Shown here in pieces: positions 45,066-64,000 of a stretch of DNA of 64,000 bases. Under the pieces are notes generated by a model that saw only the letters and a list, made by a program, of their open reading frames with translations, did not search any database and was not told where the DNA came from. The translations under genes were made by a program, and so were the position numbers. Every line of letters begins with the position of its first letter. Within the stretch, counting starts at the first letter, position 1. Source of the DNA: Ascaris suum (lineage: Eukaryota; Nematoda; Chromadorea; Rhabditida; Ascarididae); assembly GCA_013433145.1 (NCBI GenBank), contig CM024169.1:11106817-11170816 (forward strand), given 5' to 3'.

Positions 45066-46792
45066 TGAATCACAGGATAAAGTATGAAGCAATTTCTTAT
45101 CGCCAAAGACACCTAAATCAATACTTAAGAGTTTGTCGATCAAAAACCTGTCAATCGTCAGTTGGCAGCAGCACACGGCTGAATAGAAGAGTTGTATGAA
45201 ACCTTATAGGTTTCCGTCTAGGTGCCCACCACGTGTACAAATATTCACAAAAAACTTCATTTCTGGGATGAGTACTGCTTTTTGATGAGCAGAGTAGTTT
45301 GGCAAACTTTATTCCACGTTTTAAATGCCAACAGCTCATAAAAGCGACTACAAGTGGATATTATTATTCACAAATCACTCAATGGCAACGGATTGCAGTC
45401 TCCAAATTTTCTCACCCTAATATTCTTGATTAAGAGGTTATAATATCGGTTATATAGACATGAGCAACATATGCCTGCGCAAAAATGAAATCATCTGAAT
45501 GTGATGCTGCAAAAATTTGAAACAACGCTACAACAAATGCCATTCGTGCTCAGCGACTATGCAGCACTTTCCCATTTACTAGGCAATGAATTAGCGGTCT
45601 TGTCGATTAACGCATAACATCAAGCTTATTGCATTTTTTGCTTCAAATTTTCCAAACAGTGAGGTCTTTCCAGCTAAATTTTAAAACGAGAGGAAAACTT
45701 TGCGATGATACATCACCAATGGTTCTGGAAGCCTGTAGGGCTTACGCGACACGCATATTTAAAGATATGAGTGTATGAAAAAGACGTTCACAATGGCACG
45801 AAAATTCTAGGAGTTTTTGAGTTTATGAGTTATATTTAATGCATATGAAGCGCTTCCAATTCTTGAGCATTAAAATCCTCTGGGTGATATAAACACTCAC
45901 TTATAAAAAGACAGACATGAATTCTCCAAGTAAAGTTATAACATACAATTTCCTATTTGGGAAAAGCAGCTGAGAGAGAACGGTAGAACAGTTGCTCCAT
46001 TGAAACAAAACGAAGTGTATAAATTGCTGCGACGATTTTGTAGAACAGAATGGCGAATCATCATGGAAAAATTCCCGGAAGAAGACTTTAAAAAATGAAT
46101 ATTGAACATGGCAACATTAGCGACGTTAAGGTTAGCGAGAAATACGGCGGTGCTGAATCTGTACAACCGAACAACCTGTCCGCTTTTGCGCGGACGCTTT
46201 ACAACGGCGTCGAATGGCAAACATCACGCCTATCGAATGAGACGCCATCGTTATCTTTGTACGCAATTTCAACATTTCGTGAGTGATAAAAAGTCTACAT
46301 TTTAACTACTGAAGCAGAAAATAGGCGGAAAAAAAAAGAACTTTGTTTATTAACTTCTCAAGAAGTTGAGATATTCCTTGCGCGCTTTTTTCAGATGCAC
46401 TTATTTGAAACGTTTTTATACGTATAGTCGTGAAACAAATGGAAAGAAGAGCCAAGAAGGCAATTAAGAATGCGATATCTCCTATCTTTTGCTTGAGTTG
46501 GATGCACTTCGCTCAATAAACGATAGAATTCTTTTGCATTTTTTTCAAGTAAGTGTTTTAAGAACCATTTATCAGAGCTTGAATGTTTTAATTTCAGGGA
46601 CAGTTAAATATTCGGATAGTCGGAAGGGATGGAATCCCTTATAGGAACTACGAATGGTAGGGATTATGGAGCAATGCAGGTTCCAGCACAAATGCGCGCA
46701 CCTGCATTTTTCAGGAAGACGAAGAAATTGGTAGATGGATGCTTCCCGCAAATTTTATTTCTTTTCGGCATTAGTTTAATCGATTGAAAGTT

Positions 46793-47029
46793 TCATGATG
46801 CAATTAAAGAATAAGTAGAAGACAAAACGTGGAAACATTTCATGTAAATATACGTCGAGTGTAGATCATCATTAAAGTGACCTGTACGCTCTTCCAATAA
46901 ATAATAAATAATGAAGAAGGAAGACAACGCGACGATTGCTATAAAAATGCATGACAACGATAAACATATGATTATGAGAACACCTGCTATGAAAAAAAAC
47001 CACAAATGAAACGAGGATCGATTATCCAC
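46793..47029 (-). CDS. Tentative membrane-segment exon
   Basis: A minus-strand frame of 78 codons follows a CTCTCTGTTAG acceptor-like site and ends in TGA. It begins GTG GAT AAT, with no ATG at the start, so it would be an internal or terminal exon. It encodes two adjacent hydrophobic stretches (about residues 9-28 and 30-44), then a polar tail. No donor or partner exon was identified and I recognise no family. AT-rich DNA produces such hydrophobic frames by chance, so this is weak. Confidence 0.15.
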   Translation of the reverse strand: MDNRSSFHLWFFFIAGVLIIICLSLSCIFIAIVALSSFFIIYYLLEERTGHFNDDLHSTYIYMKCFHVLSSTYSLIAS

Positions 47030-47800
47030 CTAACAGAGAGGAAACAAGAGTGTAAACCAAAATGCAAATAACGAATCATAATGTTCACATTTGTAAAATT
47101 CAAATTAACTCAAGTTAGCAGATGCAATCAACTATCGAAGAATTCAGCACCATCTAGTAATTATCCTAAACTCATTGTCTATAGACGGCGGGTTTGAAGA
47201 AGTTTCAATATTGTTTCGTTGTATAAGTAGGGCGAATAAAAATGTGGAATTCATTGAAAGAAGAAATATTCAATGTCCACTTACAAGGAATTTTCAACAA
47301 ACGATTAAAATTTCATTTAATTTGATGAAGTTAATTCGTGCTATTTTCTCCTTTATGTATTCATTTTAAACAGAAAAAAGCGTGCCTTCATTTTGCATAT
47401 ATTTTGTACGGTAGTACTTACTATATATTATCTTTACTTTGCTACTCCTTTGATGAGTAGAAATGTTGCTGCTTTCTTGTATATAACACTAATGATGTAT
47501 TCATTAATTTATCATTATTAAGCGATCGTATAATGATCGCAGAACAGCTTTGTAATAATTAGGAATTCTAATCTATTGGCTCAACAGTCCACAAAAAACC
47601 CGTATAATTTGAGAGCAATCCGTAGTTAGTTCTTCCTCGAATTGCCCTCTTTTTTCCAGACTTCGAGCACTGCTACTAAATTTGGCCCGTCTGAAACTTC
47701 ACGCAAGTTGTCGAAAGTAAGAAAAATAAAGTACTCTGAACTATGAAGAATTCAGCTCCAAACAAGAAATCATCAGCAGATGAGGTTCCAAAGTTATCTA

Positions 47801-47945
47801 CTACGAACCTTGTATCTGCTTCAGTGATTTGCAGAGAACCTTGAGTATATTCAGACAAGATGAAAGCGGTATATGAAATTGCTGATGCTTGTCGGTGAAG
47901 TGGAAGAATGTGTCTATTAGTGCTAGCAATTTGACAGTTTTGCTT
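47801..47945 (-). pseudogene. Orphan broken copy of an NHR last exon
   Basis: The minus strand reads LLALIDTFFHFTDKHQQFH before a TAG stop. This closely matches the NHR-B last exon (VALIGTFFHLADKHRQFH) and more distantly NHR-A. The start of the exon is damaged: an in-frame TGA sits where the conserved N-x-R-x-G segment should be, and the TTTCAG acceptor is lost. Similarity continues past the stop into the 3' flank (a CATCTGATGA/GATTTCTTGTTT block also follows the NHR-B stop), so the copy included 3' UTR. No other exon of this copy was recognised upstream. Best read as a pseudogene fragment from a local duplication. Confidence 0.8.
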
Positions 47946-50900
47946 CATCTCATTGTTCTATAATATTTCGCACTGGTATATAATTTAAGGAGAGTATTCA
48001 TTTATTACGATACAGAAAGAGTTCTATACACTTAAAATGTTTTGAAAACTTCAAAAATTTCCGATATTTTAACAGCCTTTCGGAGCACTATTATGACATT
48101 CATATGCAAAATAACGCAGTGGTACATCTAGATGATGTTTTCATCAAAGACGTATCAATTTATGAGTAATTTACGAATTCTCGGTGTTCGCATACAATAT
48201 GCCATAATTGTTATACAAGCAACAAGCTATAAAACCGATGCAATCAACCACTATATCTGCTGAAAAAATTCGTGAATCCCTCAATGGACGTACCACCAAT
48301 ACAACTAATTTTGCAGAGAAAATCAAACGACTTAAAAAATTGAATCGAGAGTAATTTCGAAGGCAGATTGAGTACGTCTTGTGAGCTTCACAAGACGGTC
48401 TTCGAAAGAGATCTCTAGTGAAGTGATGCGGCTAAAATCAGCATCAAGTAGCTGCTAAAAATAAGTTGGCAATGGCTTGTTGTTTTATATTATTAGATAC
48501 ACTACCTTTCATGTCTAATGTTTCAATTTGATTTGAAATAATATTTTTGTTGGCTGTTAGAAATTTAATAAAAATGTTCTTTTCTCACTAAAACATTATT
48601 GAAATCTAATTCTCACAATACATTGCATTGTTCATTGAGAATTGCATTTCAGCAAAATTCTTGTGATTACGACCATTAAAATAGTATCCTTTATTTATCT
48701 TATCAAGGCGAAGATTCTAATGCATAAAACATCTAATCTGTCGACGAAAGCTGTTAATCTTCTAATGACTGGACGCATTGGTGCAACTTCACTTTAAGTT
48801 AGAGAATATTTTCGTCGCTTTCTGAGCTCTCCGTATTCATATTCAAGCCAACTGAAGTTACTCAAGGTAACAAATTCATTGCTTTGATGGCAAACATAGC
48901 ACTCAAAAAATCGCTCGGTCAACATTAATTATTAAGGAAATAGAATTAAAAGGTCATTAATGAATAAAAACAAAAATGCATTTGGAGTTAGTGTGAATAT
49001 TTTATCCAAGTTGTTTAACATCATTGCTCAAGCTGGCTGGAATATAGTGGATTTTGATTAACCCCTGAATAAAATAGAAATGTGTCGAGCACCATTTGAA
49101 CAGTTACAGGACAGGATGCTGCAAGGTGGCATAGCACATTCGCGTGTTATTCGAACGGATCTTTTGAACGCAGCACCATTCATTTGCCCTATATGAACAC
49201 AAGGAACTGGTTCTCGACCTAAAACTGTTATGGACCATGCGATTCAGGCCATCAGTAACATCCAGCACCTCAGAAGACTGTTTTATGGATCTTCAAGAAA
49301 GATTTCGTAAGCGATGAATTTCGAAAGAATGGTTTTCATGATCGTGAATATGGTGTTATTCGTGGGCGCACTGTGACTGTTTCTGAAACTATCCTTCTTA
49401 GACTTCAGAGGCCTCCATCGGGCCCCACTAGCTCTTGAATTCAGCTACTCATCAGGTAAGTGAGGTCAGTGGCAATGTAAGTCGCCGACTTTAGATGAAC
49501 TAGATTCAGCGAGCATAATAAAATGAAATTTTATTATACAGTTGCTGAAACGTCTTTATTCTACTTCGAGCAGATGTACAAAGAAAGATTTGAACATAAT
49601 CGCTAGCGTGCACGAGCAAAGAAAAGACGAAGAAGGTAGAAAGCATATGATTGGTGATTTTGAAATGGAGTCATAGAGTTAATGATAGGAAATATGATGG
49701 TGATAGAATCACGCAATGGCAAGATGATGGTCACCTTCACTAAAAGCCAGACAAAAACATCCTCGACTGCAATAGCTATTCATCTCTTACATCATGGTTT
49801 TTGATCATTTGTGGCTTCTCATAAAACAACGCCTGTCCACTTTTCCTGCTATAAACCATTTAAGCACTTTTTGTTATCAATAGGAAATTTATTACATGAT
49901 CTTCGTAGGTAAACGACTTAACTTACGCATTGTGGTCAGCAATATGCTTTGCTTCCATGACGGCGTTTCCAACACCGCAAAAAGACAAACGTAATAAGCA
50001 ACCATTATTGTATATGCTTTCTGCGACAGCATATTCGTTATTTCTTAGAACGTCTGCGTATTTCTATGCTAATAAGCACTCAAGCTTTAAGCGAATCTTT
50101 TCAGTCTAATCTTGCTGTGTAGCTCCAGCTTCAGCTCTTTTCAAGCTCAGATTGCAGGACAGGCAGATGGGCGTTTGAACAAACATACGGATGGAAACGA
50201 AGTCACCATGATGCAGCGTTGTTCAACCAAATTTCCAAAGATGCATACAACGTCACTGTCAACAGAAGACTTGTTTCGAAAAATCACGGCATCAGAAAAG
50301 CGTTAGCAATAAGCACAACATCCTCACAGAGAAGCCCCAGACTGTTTGCAATCATCTCCATAAAAACAGCGATTGTTGCAAAGTGCCGAAGGTGATAACG
50401 AATATTGCGAAGAAATGCATTATACTTTGATCAGAAGGATCATATTTTTATGCATTTTCCGTAGCAGGCGTAATTTTCCAGCCCAGCAGAGCGAGGTATT
50501 TAACTGGTCAAAAAGCAAAAGAAAATCTTAAATACAGTTAAGTGCACGGAGCCGTTTTCGACGTTGATGGATCAAACTGTTGGTTAAGGACCTCTCAGTG
50601 CAGAAAATCTGCGTATTTCCGTAGCTCTAACATTTCGTAAAGTAAAACGCCAAAGGCAACCTCCATAGCTCACTGTGATTAGTAATAAGAAGTCTTTGGC
50701 TGTAAAGGCCATCAAACGCCTACTCAACGCAAGTGAAAGTGTCACTAGCCATTACGAAGGCCCTCCATATCACTCAAAATGCAAATCTATTGCCTTAAAA
50801 CCCTGCTGAGAATCTTCCAAACTCATAACGCCCTGGCTCTTATTCCGCAGGTGTCCTCTTTCGATGGGAGAGTGCGATAGTTTGAATCTCAGGGAAATTT

Positions 50901-51047
50901 CGACTATCTCAAAAACCTCAAGGAAATCTCGCAAGAAAATTCGACCGACATGGAAGTTATAATAGCACGAAAACGAATGCGGATTGCATTTGAAACTCTT
51001 CAGCCGAAACAAGAAATTGAAAGCACTTGAGAATTCATCAGATGATA

Positions 51048-60634
<9,587 letters not shown>

Positions 60635-62928
60635 CTGTAAAAGAACGAGTTATTCGAAAACGAAAACTCATTCTCTTGAATAGCATAGGCAAGGATAATG
60701 TGAGCGTAATCCGGATTATGTAAGTATTATACGATAGCTCTGCCATAAGCGGCGACGAACGTTCGCAACACTCCTGAGGTTCCACAGAGTGGCCTAAGTG
60801 AGAGATTTCTTCTTCAATAGCAAAAAGAAAAGTGAATCATATTTCCTGCCCGTTGCTTGACCTTGCGCTTTCTCAGCATAAATTAATGCAGCCTGACCCT
60901 AACTAGATTACACTCATGGTGCGGAATGTGCCACAGCATGGCAAATTTATTTGGTCATCGTAGTGAATCCGAGACAACATCTGAGCTCGTAATACTGGAT
61001 GCGATGGTTCCGAACCCAAAGCACAAAATCTCGAAGCATTAAGTCAACAATAGCACAAAAGGCGGATGCCGCTCCTCCTTCTATGTTTTTTTCTTTTGAA
61101 CTAAAGAATAGTCAATCGACTTCCGAATTATCATGTTAGTTAAGAACAAAGCACCTCGGTTCGATATGCCTTCTTTATAAGCGCATTTTGTTTCACTTCA
61201 GCAGAACACTTCAAACATATAATTATATGGGCAAAATTCACTTTTCTAAAGTATCCTTGGATTGATTCCATCACGGCACGAAAATTCATCGACTGAAGGA
61301 AGCTGCGACCTGACGAGTAAAATAAACATATGTAACTTCGTATTCTTTCACCTTGTTTGAATGCAATCCTTCTTCTTTTGTGGCTCCTATGATAATTAGT
61401 CGAGTGTCATACTCCTACGATATACCTACTTTACTGAACGTCCATAAAATTTCTGTCCAATTCGTTTGACGTTTACTGAGCATTTCCCACCACATCGTTA
61501 GCCATCAGTAATATTTTTCTGAGTTTGGCACTCTTGCTTCGTGGTGCAGCGTTCATTTGTGGATTTGCTACTTCAGAGTCTTGACAACCTTATTCTATCC
61601 CCAAGATATCTACTGGATAACAATCTAAGTGACAATCTCGCAACTCCTCGTCGACGACTATTGATATCCGGATTCGACAGAACAAAAATCGGAATTCGAA
61701 TCAAATCAAAATTGCAGAAACAATTCTGTTGAGATAGTAGGTGCAGAAGATTTCATTCCTTCGTAAGCAATCAGTCAACAGTCATGCTGAATGTAGAAAC
61801 TGCTGCTATAATGAGTTTGATGCGACCGACTCCTACCAGTAATTCTGAAAATTTGATCCTTAGAAAGTGCTAAAAATAAAAGGAGTTCAATATCGCCAAA
61901 GTTCAATATCGTCAAATGCACATAACAATTAGTAGTGTCGCTACTATGGTATGAGAAAAGAAACGACAACAGCATCTAAATTTACATACGGTGTTTCCAG
62001 TTCTGAACAGTCTTGTAAGGACTGTAATGACATTGTAACCGTCCTTTGCGCCCTGGGCGATCACGCGTCTACCAAGACTTGGGTATTTCGATAAGACCAC
62101 TGCTATCAGCAGAAACGTATCAGCGATCGCTCCTGAAATTAACTACTCTGACAAATTCATGCTTCATTTGAGTAATGCCTCGTTGTTGAGCATAGACAAC
62201 CTTTGGCATTATAAGCACCTTTCACAGTATTTCACCTCAGTTACAATTCCTAAAAACTTTTATCCTTAAACATATTCAAAAGTTGAGTGCATTTTGTGAA
62301 AGCAAGTGAAGTAGTGCAGTGCTGTCACACGTAAGCAGCAACTGAGAAATTCACTCACGTCGAAGAAAATCGGACGTCAAACACATTGACGAAAAGAAAT
62401 AAAATACGACAAAATACGAGCCAAATCAAAAAAAAACGAAGAACAAATTTGAGAAGCAAACGTTGTCCTTGCTATAACATTTTTTTTTCATACTTCTGGC
62501 GAAAATTCTCAAAAAAATAACATAATAGGAGCGTTCTGTGCCGATTGATCTCATCGGCAAGAAAAACGCTCTCAGCTCATCGATCGCTAGGGGTCCTGCG
62601 AAGAAACTTCATAAACTTTAACCGCAGATGATTTCCTTGCATGAATTCAGTTATATAACATTTTTCATATGCAACTGAATGCATATGATGAGCAAAAGCC
62701 ATGTTCTATTCGGCGATCAAGCAAAAAAACGAAATTCTGTCGAAGAAAATGTTACGGCTGTCTGCTCATAAGATAGACAAGTGGAAAATTCTGAAAGTTT
62801 TGCACCTTTTGGCGATGCGACGTGAACCGATTATAGGGACGCCATGTCAAGAATGCTGATAACGTGTGCTCGTTTACATTTCGGTGATCGGTAATTCCTC
62901 AGAGGTGGGAAAACAATCGCAATGGACC

Positions 62929-62972
62929 AAATGATGCGTTCCCGGTCAGAATCGACCGGGAACGCATCATTT
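62929..62972. repeat. Perfect hairpin, 19-bp arms, 6-base loop
   Basis: The arms 62929-62947 and 62954-62972 are exact reverse complements (AAATGATGCGTTCCCGGTC and its complement) around a six-base AGAATC loop. It directly abuts the next hairpin. No U-run or coding context supports a terminator or known RNA gene. Confidence 0.95.
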
Positions 62973-62999
62973 GTACTTAGGGAAGAGCCTAAGTACAAA
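62970..62999. repeat. Second perfect hairpin, 12-bp arms, 6-base loop
   Basis: The arms 62970-62981 (TTTGTACTTAGG) and 62988-62999 (CCTAAGTACAAA) are exact reverse complements around GAAGAG. It overlaps the end of the 19-bp hairpin by three bases, so the two form a continuous double stem-loop of about 70 bases. Confidence 0.93.
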
Positions 63000-63771
63000 A
63001 TCAAAATGTTTATTTAATTGCACTCTATGTTGGCAAACGAAAATTGACCGGCCTTGAGTGCTCTTAAACACCAACGGCCTATAAACGTGACGATGAATCA
63101 TAGATAAATAGCAGATGGAAGTCATTCCATGATGCAAGATGTAAACGAACACTCGCATGCAAATACGGTTGCGTCACCCCTGCCGGATCCTTCGCTACGA
63201 GGTTTGTCTTCAGTTGTGCAGATTCACTCTTCTCCACTCATTCAGCTCCCGAACATGCCGCAGCCATCGCTGACGTATCCTCTCGCCCTTTTTATGTTTC
63301 TCTTCTTTCTCGCTGGTACTCTGAGCTTCTTTTATCTGTAACCTCCATAATTTCAATTCATTTTCTTGGTGATACTTCTGCACAGCGCCTTCTATTTGTC
63401 AGTATTAACCCTATCTTCCACGCCCATATGCGGTTTCCTTGTCATCAATTGCACGGTTTCAGATGGAATCTGCCGACGATCCATCAGCGCCTCAGCTGCG
63501 GCCCAGAGTTTTTCACAGCGGTCTGGGAGTTTTACTGCTGTGCTTTGATCTCGAAGAATGCATTTCTCCTGTTTTTTTTTTTCATTCGAGAGAAACCGCC
63601 ACGGTAAAAATTGAGGGAGACAAAACAAAACACGGTTTTTTTTCCGCTGGATCATACTCGTCTGCCCTGAAGCCGCCGTTGGGCACTAACCAACCACTAT
63701 TGAAGCATTCACGTGCCATCACTGAACTTAGTTAAGCTCTACTCAGCCTCATTGCTAGATTGTCCACAGTT

Positions 63772-63833
63772 GTTTCTTTGGCATATTCGCATATGCCAAA
63801 GAAACCGTCGTAGTTGTTTCTTTGACCGTCGTA
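63772..63833. repeat. Hairpin with repeated arm and flanks
   Basis: GTTTCTTTGGCATAT (63772-63786) and its exact reverse complement (63791-63805) are separated by TCGC. The arm start GTTGTTTCTTTG recurs at 63813-63824, and that copy is bracketed by two direct ACCGTCGTA repeats (63804-63812, 63825-63833). The pattern looks like a replication template-switch or a foldback duplication. Confidence 0.9.
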
Positions 63834-64000
63834 TCTAATTCCTCTTTTTGTCTTCTCAAAACGGTAAAGCCAGATATGACTCATAGGTAGGTACAGATTA
63901 ATACAGGTTAATATACCATCATGCACACAAACATGCGGACACAGGCACCCACATAGTAGTCACATGGCGCGCTAGCACACTACACGCATACAAATATACA

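Larger units (their letters stand above)
40793..51047. other. Region between NHR-A and NHR-B, no intact gene
   Basis: It contains the NHR-A 5' flank, an AT array, poly-C and GC-rich patches, one copy of a duplicated segment, a tentative membrane exon at 46.8 kb and the orphan broken NHR last exon at 47.8 kb. Other frames, including a 178-codon one at 42627-43163 that runs through the GC-rich patch, have no domain content or splice framing. Between 48 and 51 kb I looked for further decayed NHR exons and found none I could support. Confidence 0.5.
60635..64000. other. Upstream flank of NHR-B, no supported gene
   Basis: The missing NHR-B first exon should be here or beyond the right edge. I checked ATG-plus-donor candidates on the minus strand; for example, one starting near 61498 ends at a GTAGGT donor in phase 0 and one near 62384 ends in phase 1, while phase 2 is needed, so none was accepted. 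The region also holds three short-loop hairpins. No plus-strand gene was recognised. Confidence 0.5.

Noticed and set aside
49080..49440. Possible decayed DNA transposon
   Set aside because: Translations in all frames lacked a transposase motif or terminal inverted repeats.
49919..49985. Possible exon before a GTAAGTTAAG donor, reading GVGNAVMEAKHIADHN
   Set aside because: No acceptor at its start, no partner exon and no clear family; one short peptide is not enough.
61416..61498. ATG-led 22-codon frame with a GTAGGT donor as the missing NHR-B first exon
   Set aside because: It ends in phase 0, whereas the exon at 60444-60634 needs a preceding exon ending in phase 2.

Overview
The window is nuclear DNA of a nematode, most likely a clade V (Rhabditina) species such as a strongylid. 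The evidence is a cuticle collagen with the nematode-specific N-terminal domain and C-terminal Cys-x2-Cys knot, two nuclear hormone receptors of the expanded nematode supplementary type, T-rich introns ending in TTTCAG, and a spliced-leader-type acceptor five bases before the collagen ATG. The DNA is AT-rich with long introns (up to about 3.6 kb) and little coding sequence. The strongylid guess is inference from intron size and gene content. All three supported genes lie on the minus strand. I recognise no prokaryotic, plasmid or viral gene.

Layout, left to right. 1-9.0 kb: no gene I can support. 9.0-11.3 kb: two tentative minus-strand models, a small two-exon protein with a plausible poly(A) signal and a membrane-segment exon behind an acceptor. 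11.3-14.9 kb: nothing supported. 14.86-19.73 kb: a complete seven-exon cuticle collagen gene (343 aa; all phases fit). 19.7-28.0 kb: intergenic, with a (CATA)n array and one copy of a diverged duplicated segment (24.35-24.51 kb). 27.99-40.79 kb: a complete ten-exon nuclear hormone receptor, NHR-A (442 aa). Its introns hold a 35-bp-arm hairpin, a decayed Ty3/gypsy integrase in antisense, and a 120-bp (AT)n array. 40.8-51.0 kb: simple repeats, a GC-rich patch, the second copy of the duplicated segment (44.87-45.07 kb), and an orphan, broken copy of an NHR last exon (47.8 kb). 51.05-60.63 kb: a second receptor, NHR-B, with nine recognisable exons matching NHR-A exon for exon; its first exon was not found. 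60.6-64 kb: no gene, but two back-to-back perfect hairpins and a third hairpin near the right edge.

How the parts relate. NHR-A and NHR-B are tandem paralogues in the same orientation; with the stray last exon and the duplicated segment they show repeated local duplication. NHR-B carries one extra base, relative to NHR-A, at the start of its second zinc-finger exon. It must either use a different splice donor, giving a longer zinc-finger loop, or be frameshifted. It also uses an apparent GC donor before its last exon. The receptors would act as DNA-binding transcription factors and the collagen in the cuticle; nothing in the sequence links them functionally. I found no convincing new biological system. 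The most checkable unusual points are the NHR-B zinc-finger anomaly, the hairpins and the receptor duplication history.
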